NCBI GenBank assembly: GCA_964614855.1
Contig: CAZTMX010000009.1
Location: 1-38,008, forward strand
Direction of reading: 5' to 3'
Origin: CAWJHE01 sp964614855
GTDB lineage: Bacteria; Chloroflexota; Anaerolineae; Anaerolineales; UBA4823
DNA: 38,008 nucleotides
The notes beneath the pieces were generated by a model. The model was not told where the DNA came from, made no database searches, and saw only the letters and a program-made list of their open reading frames with translations. Made by a program: the position numbers and the translations under genes. This document shows positions 7,065 through 14,470 of the stretch, in pieces (position 1 is the stretch's first letter; every line of letters begins with the position of its first letter).

Positions 7065-7568
7065 CTACCAGCCTTGAACGAAAGGCACCCAATCCTCGTT
7101 GTCATTAAGTAGACGGCCAAATAAATATTCTGCTGAAGCGGGTGGTTCCTTGGGCTGGCTGAGCAATTTCATGGAGGCTTGTTCCAGTGTCCTACCGCCC
7201 TTGCGGTGATTACAAGAAGGACAGGCAGCCACCAGGTTCTGCCAGGTATGAGCGCCGCCCAGGCTGCGTGGGATAATATGATCAATCGTCAAAAACGGCG
7301 TTTGAACGCCGCAGTACTGGCACCGGTAACCGTCTCTGCGAAAAATTTCCCGCTTCGCCAAGCGCACAACAGGGCGAGGCCGGTGGATCATTTTCTCCAA
7401 CCGGATGATCGAGGGACGTGGAAAACTGTGCGAAACAGTACGGATCTCACCCCGACCATTCAGCACCAGGCTTGCTTTGCCTGTAATCATCAACCCCACG
7501 GCTCTGTGCAAGCTGCAGATATTAAGCGGCTCAAAATTTGCATTCAAAACCAAAACCGGTTCTTGCAT
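7065..7568 (-). CDS. HNH endonuclease
   Basis: This 167-residue protein has a complete HNH (beta-beta-alpha-metal) nuclease core at residues 83-125: C83-x2-C86 and C116-x2-C119 form the structural zinc site, D96-H97 (TIDHIIP), N111 and H121 are the catalytic and metal residues. The N-terminal 60 residues (VLVLNANFEPLNICSLHRAV...ITGKASLVLNG) are the conserved leader seen in widespread single-gene HNH proteins of cyanobacteria and Chloroflexota, whose role (repair or DNA processing) is not well defined. GGAGGT lies next to a double ATG (7571 and 7568); the second has better spacing. An upstream in-frame extension of 28 codons lacks a ribosome site and overlaps the promoter, so it is discarded. 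Confidence 0.9.
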   Translation of the reverse strand: MQEPVLVLNANFEPLNICSLHRAVGLMITGKASLVLNGRGEIRTVSHSFPRPSIIRLEKMIHRPRPVVRLAKREIFRRDGYRCQYCGVQTPFLTIDHIIPRSLGGAHTWQNLVAACPSCNHRKGGRTLEQASMKLLSQPKEPPASAEYLFGRLLNDNEDWVPFVQGW

Positions 7569-7589
7569 CATACCTCCGGCTTCAGGCAA

Positions 7590-7618
7590 ATTATAGCACG
7601 CACATGCAAAAGCGGAAA
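7590..7618 (-). promoter_or_regulatory. Probable promoter of the HNH gene
   Basis: On the minus strand: a perfect -10 TATAAT (7595-7590), a 17-base spacer, and a weak -35 TTTCCG (7618-7613). The start site would be about 12 bases upstream of GGAGGT. It is divergent from the promoter at 7661. Confidence 0.55.
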
Positions 7619-7660
7619 AAATTAAGCTTAGAAAATACTCGCTTGAAAGCAAAAATCCTT

Positions 7661-7666
7661 TATAAT
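7661..7666 (+). promoter_or_regulatory. -10 element giving a probable leaderless transcript
   Basis: A perfect TATAAT ends six bases before ATG 7673, which places the expected transcription start on or next to the A of the start codon. No clear -35 is seen at the right distance and no Shine-Dalgarno sequence precedes the ATG. This is the usual look of a leaderless gene. Confidence 0.5.
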
Positions 7667-7672
7667 AGTTTT

Positions 7673-8200
7673 ATGGAAGAGAGCCCGTTGCAAATAATGC
7701 CTCAACAAGAATTCAGACCTGAGCTGCTTTCCCGCCGGGGTGAAGCCATTGCCTGGGGCTGCGGACTATTGGTTTGCGCTGTCTGGATATTTCTTAAGTC
7801 AACCGGCAATCCAGTGCATCGGGCAGTACCCTTCCTGGCAATTTTTCTGATAGTCAGCGCAGCAATGATCAGCCTGGGGAATTGGACGGATCGAAGTTCA
7901 ATGATCCACATTGCCCCAGAAGGCATCCATTTTGAAAATGGCTTGCGAAATGTGTCCATGCAGTGGGAAGAAATCCAAAAAGTGGAAGTTTTTCCCTCGA
8001 ATTGGGGCAAAAAAGTACGTGTATTGGGGTCCAAATCTCACTTTGATTTCCGCACCCTGGCGGAAGTCAAAGTATCTGGCGAGACAAAGGGAAGCATGGG
8101 ATTTGCAGATGGCGACCGAATCCTGAGATACATCCTGGAAAAATCAGGGGTGAAATTAATCCGCCAGGAAGGCAACAGCTATTATTATGTGCGGGGATAA
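7673..8200 (+). CDS. Membrane protein with two TM helices and a PH-like cytoplasmic domain
   Basis: This 175-residue protein has a short N-terminus, two closely spaced hydrophobic helices (EAIAWGCGLLVCAVWIFL and VPFLAIFLIVSAAMISL) and then about 100 residues of beta structure. The segment MIHIAPEGIHFENGLRNVSMQWEEIQKVEVFPSNWGKKVRVLG, with its strand order and 'W-x-EI-x-KVEVF' pattern, is typical of bacterial PH-like domains (bPH, DUF304 type). Function unknown; such proteins are usually membrane-anchored adaptors. The start ATG 7673 is chosen because the longer frame crosses the HNH promoter region and a TATAAT box sits six bases ahead. A strong terminator follows directly (8221-8253). Confidence 0.72.
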   Translation: MEESPLQIMPQQEFRPELLSRRGEAIAWGCGLLVCAVWIFLKSTGNPVHRAVPFLAIFLIVSAAMISLGNWTDRSSMIHIAPEGIHFENGLRNVSMQWEEIQKVEVFPSNWGKKVRVLGSKSHFDFRTLAEVKVSGETKGSMGFADGDRILRYILEKSGVKLIRQEGNSYYYVRG

Positions 8201-8220
8201 CCCTGCTGCGGTGAGATGTG

Positions 8221-8253
8221 CGCGCCCTCTCCGCAGAGGGCGCGTTTTGTTTT
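8221..8253 (+). terminator. Intrinsic terminator between the PH-like gene and tyrS
   Basis: Perfect 10-bp GC-rich stem CGCGCCCTCT/AGAGGGCGCG with a four-base loop (CCGC), followed by TTTTGTTTT. Confidence 0.92.
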
Positions 8254-8277
8254 GTATACTTTTTTCTGGAGGCAAGA

Positions 8278-9507
8278 ATGAGCAAATCTGAGATGACCAT
8301 TGATCAACAAGTTGAATACCTGATGCAAGGAACCGAGTACGGTGATTCGGAGCTAAAACAAGCCATGGCAACTGAGTTACGCCAGCGCTTGGTCGAAGCA
8401 AAGGCTGAAGGTCGCCCGCTGCGCATTTATTGTGGGTTTGATCCACGAACCAGCGATCTGCACATCGGTCACACGGTTCCCATGCGCAAACTGCGCCAGT
8501 TTCAAGAATTAGGGCACGAAGTGACTTTTCTTATTGGCGACTACACCTCGCTTATCGGCGATCCAAGCGACAAAGACAAACTCCGCCCGCAATTGACCGC
8601 TGAACAGGTGCGCTACAATGGTCAAACTTATGCTGAACAAGCCTTCAAAGTACTGGATGCTGAAAAAACCCTGATCCGCCACAATTCTGACTGGCTCTCA
8701 AAATTGACCTTTGCGGAATTGATCAAGCTGGCTTCCAACTTCACCGTCCAGCAATTCATCGGGCGCGAAAACTTTAAGGTGCGTTGGGAAAACGGCGACG
8801 CCATCTATTTGCACGAAACCTTTTACGCCATTATGCAGGGCTTCGATGCATACGCCATGCGCAGCGATGTCCAGGTAGGTGGAACGGACCAGCTGTTCAA
8901 TATAATTACTGCCGCACGCAAATTGATGACATACCTGGGTGAAAAGCCAAATATCGGCATCATCGTTGGGATTCTTCCCGGAACCGATGGCGATGTTAAG
9001 ATGAGCAAGTCGCTGGGAAATCATATCCCCTTGCTTTCCACCCCGGAGGATATGTACGGCAAGGTGATGAGCATCCCCGACAAAGCCATGGGGCAGTACT
9101 TTCGCCTGGTAACCCGCTGGCTGCCGGGGGAAATCAGTGAAATCGAAACTGCCCTGGCGCAAGGCAAGATGCATCCAAAAGATGTGAAAATGCGGCTGGC
9201 TCACGAAATTGTGTCTATTTACCACTCTCCTGCTGCAGCTGACCAGGCGCAGGAAGCCTTTGTGCGCGTTTTCCAGCAAGGAGATATCCCCACAGATATG
9301 CCGGAGTATCGCCTTTCAGGCGAGAAAACTGTCTTGGATGTCCTGGTGGATAGTGGGCTTGTCTCCAGCAAAAGCGAAGGCCGCAGGATGCTCAGCCAGA
9401 ACGGCGTACGACTGGATGGCGATACTTTGAGCGAGGCAGCGGAACCCTTTCCTCACACTGGTGTACTCCAGGTAGGAAAGCGGCGCTTTCTGCGGGTAAT
9501 CCAGTAA
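8278..9507 (+). CDS. tyrS: Tyrosyl-tRNA synthetase
   Basis: This class I aminoacyl-tRNA synthetase charges tRNA-Tyr. It has the HIGH motif exactly (residues 62-65, in SDLHIGHTVP), the KMSKS motif (241-245, in VKMSKSLGNH) and a C-terminal S4-like RNA-binding domain (VLDVLVDSGLVSSKSEGRRMLSQNGVRLDG). At 409 residues the length is normal for the TyrZ-type bacterial enzyme. The start is ATG 8278, preceded by GGAGG at 8268-8272; the frame stays open upstream, but that part is the terminator of the previous gene. It ends ten bases from the stop of the convergent rodA/pbp gene. No T-box is visible in the 24 bases between the terminator and the start. Confidence 0.97.
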   Translation: MSKSEMTIDQQVEYLMQGTEYGDSELKQAMATELRQRLVEAKAEGRPLRIYCGFDPRTSDLHIGHTVPMRKLRQFQELGHEVTFLIGDYTSLIGDPSDKDKLRPQLTAEQVRYNGQTYAEQAFKVLDAEKTLIRHNSDWLSKLTFAELIKLASNFTVQQFIGRENFKVRWENGDAIYLHETFYAIMQGFDAYAMRSDVQVGGTDQLFNIITAARKLMTYLGEKPNIGIIVGILPGTDGDVKMSKSLGNHIPLLSTPEDMYGKVMSIPDKAMGQYFRLVTRWLPGEISEIETALAQGKMHPKDVKMRLAHEIVSIYHSPAAADQAQEAFVRVFQQGDIPTDMPEYRLSGEKTVLDVLVDSGLVSSKSEGRRMLSQNGVRLDGDTLSEAAEPFPHTGVLQVGKRRFLRVIQ

Positions 9508-9517
9508 ATAAACGGTT

Positions 9518-11971
9518 TTATTCGGGCAGACCTGCTGCACGCAAAATTTCTAATCCAATTTGTTGCGCCTGCTCCAGGTCGCCCGTTTCTAATACAACAA
9601 CCAGGGCAAAGGAACGACCTTCAAATTCCGGCATCGTACCCCCTAGATACCAGGTGATGGTGCGATTATCATCGGCTTTAACAACCTGCGTGATTTCCCA
9701 ACGATCCCCCAGGGGTGTTGCCATGCGCTGCGCCAGTGCTTCGACCTCCGCTGCTGGTAATATTCGCTGTGGGGGGTCCAATGCTTCACGGACAATCCAA
9801 CCCACTTCGGGTGTATTAATCCCTGTCACCAGCTTCGGACCGGGGCGTAACCCCTCGTTGCTTATGACGGCTGCTGCCAGCACTACCTGCAGCGGGCTGT
9901 ATCCGCCAGGCAAGCCAACAATTTTTTCGCTCTTGGATACAAGGTGGGGCATTTCATTTAAATCCAGGTTCATAAAACCCTGGGGAAAGAGTGCTGTCTC
10001 CAATCCACCCAGCGGATAGGTTCCCTGGAATGCACGGTTCAGCAGCGGTGAAGATGGATCAGATACCAGATTTTGCCATTCGTCCGCCAATTGGTTGGCA
10101 TCGAAAGTGGGGTGAGATGACATAACCAGTATCTCGCCATTCACGGCATCCATCAACACAGCTGCACCTTGTTGATTAAGCAGGAGCTCATCTGCCACGC
10201 CCTGCAATTCCAGATCCAGGCTCAAGCGCACATCTAACCCAGGCGCAGGTTGGCCGTAGACCAGATGGCTCCACCAGCTGTCCAGGCTGGAGACCCCGCT
10301 CTCACCGCGCAGTACACTATCCAGGCTGGCTTCCAACCCTGCCTGGCCGTATGTTGGGTCTGTATAACCGACCACGTTGCTGAGATCTGGCGCCATTGTC
10401 TTTCGCACAAAATCGCCTGGTTCACCGCTAGAGATATTAATGGGCTGCAGGTTACGATCCAGGATAGCGCCGCGCTGAACCCACCTGTCTTCAATGGCAC
10501 GGCGTGGGTTATCGGTACGGGTGAGCAAGGATTGCCCGCGCACGGCAGTCCACCAACCTGATGCAAGAGCAGCCGCAGCCAGTGCCACAAACAGAAAGAT
10601 ACCCATAATCGGATAGACATTCAATTGAGGGGAGCCAAAGCCAGGTAAACTAGCTGGGCGTGCTCCCTGGTTTGCCAGGTCCGATTCCGCCCCAGAAATG
10701 AGCATCAACAATAGCAAAGCAGCAAATGATGTAAGCAAGGATGAGCCGCCGTAGGATACAAATGGCAGCGTTATGCCGGTCAGCGGCAGCAGACGCAAGC
10801 TGCCGGCAATGATCAGCAGCGCCTGTCCAACCAGGTAGGCTGTCAAACCTGCTGACAGATAGCGCCTGTAGGTATCCGGCGCGTTCATGCTGATTACCAG
10901 CCCCCGGTGCGCCAAAAGGCCAAGTAACAAGAGCAGCGCCACAACACCCACCAGCCCGTATTCCTCAGCGATGGCGGAGAAGATCAGATCCGAATGTGTC
11001 AACGGCACCAAACCCGGGTTTCCCAAACCCGGGCCACGTCCCACCAACCCACCGTTGGCGATAGCGATCAAAGATTGCACAATTTGATAGGAACGTCCGC
11101 TTGGATCCAGCCAGGGGTTTATCCAGGCTTCTACCCTCAACCGCACGACATCAAATTGCAGATATCCCACCACACCCGCCAGCGCCACCAGTATGGCTGA
11201 AATCAGCAGCACACGCTTTCGACCCGATGCGGTAAAGACAATGGCCGCATAAAGCAAGATAAAGATCGTTGCTGTACCCAGGTCGCGCTGGGCCACCAGC
11301 AGAGCCAGCGCCAGCCCTGTCATAATAAGCGATGGGGCCAATAACCCCATGATATCGTTGAAGACCATCTTTCCAGAAAACGCCAGGTAAGAATATCGAT
11401 CAGCCAGGTACGCCGCCAGGTAGGCAATGAAAATCAGCTTGAGCGGCTCAGTGGGTTGCAAGTACATACCGCAGCAGCCCAACCACATCTCAGCGCCGTA
11501 CCCCATGGGGTTCACGCCAAAGAAAAGGGTCAGCCCGGCCAGAAACAGGCTGACCGTAAGCCACAGATATTTATATTTTCTCAAAAAGCCCAAATTTGCA
11601 GGTAAAACTGCGCCCGCGGTCACCATAGCACCAGCAACCAGCAACCAGGCGCTTTGCCGCAGACCAAACCCCGGCTCCAGTCGGTAGATAGTCAACAACC
11701 CCCAGGCAGATAACAGACCGCTGATGGGAAGCAGATAGGGATCCCGAAGTGGAATTTTTTGCACGCTCCAATGATGCAGCCAGGAGAATACCACAATCCA
11801 AACCCCCACACCAGCCCAGTGTTCCCAACGCAAAGCAGCATCCCAGGATCTGGCGCGCACAGCTGGGGATATGCTAAGCGCAGCCGAGCCAATGATAAAG
11901 AAAAGGCCTGCCAGGATGAGCAAGCGCTTTTCAAGTCGATCTCCTGGAGAAAATTGCTTTTTGGGCGACAA
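9518..11971 (-). CDS. SEDS glycosyltransferase (RodA/FtsW) fused to a degenerate class B PBP
   Basis: The 817-residue protein joins two cell-wall synthesis parts. Residues about 1-440 are a SEDS peptidoglycan polymerase with many TM helices and the family blocks DPYLLPISGLLSAWGL, QPTEPLKLIFIAYLAAYLA, QRDLGTATIF, GRGPGLGNPGLVPLTHSD followed by LIFSAIAEEYGLVG, and LPFVSYGGSSL. After a further TM (about 450-475) comes a region clearly related to actinobacterial PbpA: NPRRAIEDRWVQRGAILDRN, VVGYTDPTYGQAGLEASLD, GAAVLMDAVNGEILVMSSHP and NRAFQGTYPLGG. At the place of the catalytic S-x-x-K (normally YPPGSTFK) it reads YPLGGLETALF, the S-x-N region is deleted, and no K-T-G is present, so the transpeptidase part should be inactive. 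The start is TTG 11971; an in-frame stop lies just upstream. It is last in the operon fhaA-fhaB-mtnP. Confidence 0.9.
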   Translation of the reverse strand: MSPKKQFSPGDRLEKRLLILAGLFFIIGSAALSISPAVRARSWDAALRWEHWAGVGVWIVVFSWLHHWSVQKIPLRDPYLLPISGLLSAWGLLTIYRLEPGFGLRQSAWLLVAGAMVTAGAVLPANLGFLRKYKYLWLTVSLFLAGLTLFFGVNPMGYGAEMWLGCCGMYLQPTEPLKLIFIAYLAAYLADRYSYLAFSGKMVFNDIMGLLAPSLIMTGLALALLVAQRDLGTATIFILLYAAIVFTASGRKRVLLISAILVALAGVVGYLQFDVVRLRVEAWINPWLDPSGRSYQIVQSLIAIANGGLVGRGPGLGNPGLVPLTHSDLIFSAIAEEYGLVGVVALLLLLGLLAHRGLVISMNAPDTYRRYLSAGLTAYLVGQALLIIAGSLRLLPLTGITLPFVSYGGSSLLTSFAALLLLMLISGAESDLANQGARPASLPGFGSPQLNVYPIMGIFLFVALAAAALASGWWTAVRGQSLLTRTDNPRRAIEDRWVQRGAILDRNLQPINISSGEPGDFVRKTMAPDLSNVVGYTDPTYGQAGLEASLDSVLRGESGVSSLDSWWSHLVYGQPAPGLDVRLSLDLELQGVADELLLNQQGAAVLMDAVNGEILVMSSHPTFDANQLADEWQNLVSDPSSPLLNRAFQGTYPLGGLETALFPQGFMNLDLNEMPHLVSKSEKIVGLPGGYSPLQVVLAAAVISNEGLRPGPKLVTGINTPEVGWIVREALDPPQRILPAAEVEALAQRMATPLGDRWEITQVVKADDNRTITWYLGGTMPEFEGRSFALVVVLETGDLEQAQQIGLEILRAAGLPE

Positions 11972-12023
11972 ATCTTTCTACCTGCTCATGCTTTTGCGAT
12001 TACATAGTGAACCAGATTAGCAA

Positions 12024-12893
12024 TTACGCTCCCAGGTATTTCCCGATCAGCAAATCCAGCCTGTTTTTCGTGTCTTCAGGAACAAGATCATGCCGGGTGA
12101 TGAGCGAGTTTTGCATGGCATGCCCGCAGCCGCAAGACCTTTGGCTGTGTTCCATGCGTACCAGGTTGCGCAATGCTTCCTGGGCGACTTTTGTGTTGCG
12201 GTGCAGGACATCAATCACCAATTCTACGCTGACTGGCGCTTCGCTAATATGCCAGACGTCATAATCGGTGACATGCGCCATCACACCGTAACACATTTCT
12301 GCCTCACGCGCCAGGAATGCTTCTGGAGATGTGGTCATGCCGATTAAGGACATACCCCAACTCCGGTAGACGTTCGATTCAGCCCGGGTGGAGAAACGTG
12401 GGCCTTCAATGCTGATCAATGCTCCACCATTGTGGACATTGATACCGGTTTCCTGGGTAGCTGCAAAAATTTGTTTGGAAAACTCAGCACAAAAAGGATC
12501 GGCTACGCTCACGTGAGCCACAAGTCCATCGCCAAAGAAGCTGCGCTTGCGGCCGTGTGTCAAATCGAATAATTGATCTGGAATCGCAATTTCTCCCGGA
12601 GAATAATCTTCGCGCAGCGATCCAACCGCGCTGATACTGAGGATTTTTTCAACACCAAGCGATTTAAGTGCGTAAATATTTGCCCGGTAATTGACTTCAG
12701 AGGGTGTGATGTGATGTCCAATTCCGTGGCGCGCCAGAAATACAACCGGCTGGCCTTCAAGCAATCCCATCACCAGTGGGGCGCTGGAGTCACCAAAAGG
12801 CGTGTCAACATGAATTTCTTGTACTTCCGTGAGACCGGGGATATCGTATAAACCCGACCCGCCGATAACTCCTAGCGTTGGTTTGATCTGCAT
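12024..12893 (-). CDS. mtnP: S-methyl-5'-thioadenosine phosphorylase
   Basis: This enzyme cleaves methylthioadenosine with phosphate to adenine and methylthioribose-1-phosphate in the methionine salvage and polyamine pathways. The phosphate site GVIGGSGLYDIPG is at the N-terminus, followed by LARHGIGHHITPSEVNYRANIYALK. The purine and sugar site is in GPRFSTRAESNVYRSWG and GMTTSPEAFLAREAEMCYG, ending with AHVTDYDVW, which contains the catalytic Asp. At 289 residues the length is normal. The 'MTTSPEA' form fits MTAP rather than purine nucleoside phosphorylase. GGAGG precedes the ATG by six bases. It sits between the FHA genes and rodA/pbp, 17 and 52 bases from its neighbours, an unexpected metabolic gene in a cell-wall operon. 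Confidence 0.93.
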   Translation of the reverse strand: MQIKPTLGVIGGSGLYDIPGLTEVQEIHVDTPFGDSSAPLVMGLLEGQPVVFLARHGIGHHITPSEVNYRANIYALKSLGVEKILSISAVGSLREDYSPGEIAIPDQLFDLTHGRKRSFFGDGLVAHVSVADPFCAEFSKQIFAATQETGINVHNGGALISIEGPRFSTRAESNVYRSWGMSLIGMTTSPEAFLAREAEMCYGVMAHVTDYDVWHISEAPVSVELVIDVLHRNTKVAQEALRNLVRMEHSQRSCGCGHAMQNSLITRHDLVPEDTKNRLDLLIGKYLGA

Positions 12894-12910
12894 GTAAAAC
12901 CTCCAAGGTG

Positions 12911-13360
12911 CTAAATTAACGATTCCGGTGTGCTGAACAGGTCCCCCAGTTTGACTTGGAACACGACCCTACCAAATTGCAGGATGTCGCCAGAAGTCAA
13001 CACGACCATTTCGTTGACCACTTGCTGGTTGAGCATGGTGCCGTTGCGAGAATGTAAATCCTCAATCCACCATTGTCCGTGATGGTAGGACAGACGCGCA
13101 TGGCGTGCAGAGATGGTTGGGTCATCGATAGTGCACTCACATGCCGGGTCACGCCCAATAACTACATCGGGTTGTGTCAGGCGTCTGGCCTGTCCAATCT
13201 CGGCTGGCGGGATAAGCAGCAAGGGCGGTACATTGGCCTCCGCCAATGCGCGGCTGCGTTTGCGCACATCTTGCCATAACAGCCATAATGCCCAAGCAAG
13301 AAAACCATACAGGAGTGCAGTGGCGGCAAAGCGAAGCGCAAGCAGGATCACGCCGCTCAT
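12911..13360 (-). CDS. Membrane-anchored FHA-domain protein (FhaB-like)
   Basis: This 149-residue protein has one N-terminal TM helix (VILLALRFAATALLYGFLAWALWLLW), a basic juxtamembrane stretch (QDVRKRSR) and a C-terminal FHA domain at about residues 60-140. The FHA hallmarks are present: VVIGRDPACECTIDD, SARHARLSY and HSRNGTMLNQQ, including the Arg, Ser, His and Asn that read phosphothreonine. In actinobacteria FhaB (FipA) is a phosphothreonine reader in cell-wall and division control, encoded beside FhaA and RodA. The start ATG overlaps the FhaA stop by four bases (ATGA). The phosphorylating kinase is not in this window. Confidence 0.88.
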   Translation of the reverse strand: MSGVILLALRFAATALLYGFLAWALWLLWQDVRKRSRALAEANVPPLLLIPPAEIGQARRLTQPDVVIGRDPACECTIDDPTISARHARLSYHHGQWWIEDLHSRNGTMLNQQVVNEMVVLTSGDILQFGRVVFQVKLGDLFSTPESLI

Positions 13361-14136
13361 AGCTCTCCTGGCTCCACATCATGCAGGGTTAAATCCTGAG
13401 TTTGATCGCTTGCGGGTTGTTCTGCCCCAAAAACCAGCGGGACCCCCGCCAGTGAGATCACGTCGCCTGGATGCAAAACACACTGGTTAACACGCTCCCC
13501 ATTCAGTGTGGTGCCTCCGGTGGAACCCAGATCGAAAAGTACATACTGCCCCCTCACCCAACGCACCTGGGCGTGCAGGCGTGAAACCCTGCTGTCATCG
13601 ATCACCAGGTCATTATCTGCCCTGCGTCCAATGTTGAGCACAACTTGATGCAAGGGGTGAACATGGGTGCCGTCCACTATCAAGAATGCTTCGTCAGGTA
13701 AAACTTCTAAGGTTTCCAACTGCTCTACAGTTACGGCAGCAGTTTGCATCAATTCATCCTGGCTGTGTTTTGCGTTCACAAGCATAGCGCCTTGTCTGAG
13801 CTCCTGGTCTGGGACAACCCGGATAACCAGTGGTCCAGAAAATTCAAGACCGGCTTCCACCCCGGCATCGCGCAGCGATTGGGCTAATTCGCTAATCAAA
13901 AGCGGGTTTGCCTGGAAGAATTCCGCTTCGGGAGAAGGGAGGTGCAGCAGATAAAGGTTGGGGGCAAGCGTTTGGTCAGTCTCACCCTGGCGCAAGCCAT
14001 CATGCATCGCGCTGACAAGCCGGGCTGCCAGGTCCGTGGTACCCTGTTGGTTTGGGAACAGCCGCGCTGCACTTCCTTCAATTAATGCTTGCAGCCGGTT
14101 TTCAATTTGAGAAAGTCGTTGTTTGAAGTATCCCAT
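13357..14136 (-). CDS. FhaA-like protein: DUF3662 (FhaA_N) domain plus FHA domain
   Basis: The N-terminal region (residues 1-120, starting MGYFKQRLSQIENRLQALIEGS with DLAARLVSAMHDGLRQ and LAPNLYLLHLPSPEAEFF) matches the DUF3662/FhaA_N domain. The C-terminal 80 residues form an FHA domain with NIGRRADNDLVIDD, VSRLHAQVRW and GSTGGTTLNGERVNQ, keeping the phosphothreonine-binding Arg, Ser and His. The linker in M. tuberculosis FhaA is long; here it is short (259 residues in all). FhaA is known in mycobacteria as a regulator of peptidoglycan synthesis that binds MviN after PknB phosphorylation. It is the first gene of the operon; the ribosome site is AAGG eight bases before the ATG. Confidence 0.9.
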   Translation of the reverse strand: MGYFKQRLSQIENRLQALIEGSAARLFPNQQGTTDLAARLVSAMHDGLRQGETDQTLAPNLYLLHLPSPEAEFFQANPLLISELAQSLRDAGVEAGLEFSGPLVIRVVPDQELRQGAMLVNAKHSQDELMQTAAVTVEQLETLEVLPDEAFLIVDGTHVHPLHQVVLNIGRRADNDLVIDDSRVSRLHAQVRWVRGQYVLFDLGSTGGTTLNGERVNQCVLHPGDVISLAGVPLVFGAEQPASDQTQDLTLHDVEPGEL

Positions 14137-14183
14137 AAAAACCTTGTGTGATGAAGCGTATCATACCACGCCCCGTACAAGCT

Positions 14184-14213
14184 ATTATAAGAGGAAAAGG
14201 AAAGAATCTGCAA
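14184..14213 (-). promoter_or_regulatory. Candidate promoter of the fhaA-fhaB-mtnP-rodA/pbp operon
   Basis: On the minus strand: perfect -10 TATAAT (14189-14184), 18-base spacer, -35 TTGCAG (14213-14208). This gives a leader of about 40 bases. The remainder of 14137-14327 shows no gene. Confidence 0.5.
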
Positions 14214-14327
14214 GCCAAACTCCAACAGAGGCTAGATTTGCCATTGTGCCCGGGTTTGCGGTTAAGAAAAAAAGTCCATATTTATTACCAGGGGGTTCCA
14301 ACACCACAGAAATGTTCCAACATGGGG

Positions 14328-14356
14328 TTGCAAAATGCCTGTGAATGGATTAGAAT
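14328..14356 (+). promoter_or_regulatory. Promoter of tRNA-Gly
   Basis: TTGCAA (14328-14333), 17-base spacer, TAGAAT (14351-14356); the start site would be near 14363, nine bases before the mature tRNA 5' end. Confidence 0.75.
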
Positions 14357-14371
14357 ATCGTGGCTTAACAA

Positions 14372-14443
14372 GCGGGTGTCGCCAAGTGGTAAGGCAGTAG
14401 CTTCCCAAGCTACCATTCGACGGTTCGAATCCGTTCACCCGCT
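14372..14443 (+). tRNA. tRNA-Gly (anticodon CCC)
   Basis: The cloverleaf folds well: acceptor GCGGGTG with CACCCGC, D arm GCC...GGC, anticodon stem GTAGC/GCTAC with loop TTCCCAA (anticodon CCC), T arm with TTCGAAT, discriminator T. The CCA is not encoded. It has its own promoter and a strong terminator. Confidence 0.96.
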
Positions 14444-14444
14444 C

Positions 14445-14470
14445 AAAATCCGCCGCTCAGGCGGATTTTT
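14445..14470 (+). terminator. Bidirectional terminator of tRNA-Gly and the GT4 gene
   Basis: A 10-bp stem (AAAATCCGCC with GGCGGATTTT) with loop GCTCA, followed by more T on the plus strand. The A-rich 5' arm becomes a T run on the minus strand, so it can stop both transcripts. The TGA stop codon of the glycosyltransferase gene lies inside this hairpin (14457-14459). Confidence 0.85.

Noticed and set aside
7569..7652. An N-terminal extension of the HNH protein.
   Set aside because: It would cover the divergent promoter and lacks a ribosome site, while GGAGGT sits directly before the internal ATG pair.
10250..10561. Several 90-130 codon plus-strand frames opposite rodA/pbp (for example 9654-10019 and 10250-10561).
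   Set aside because: They are antisense shadows of a long, clearly coding minus-strand gene, with no ribosome sites or recognisable motifs.
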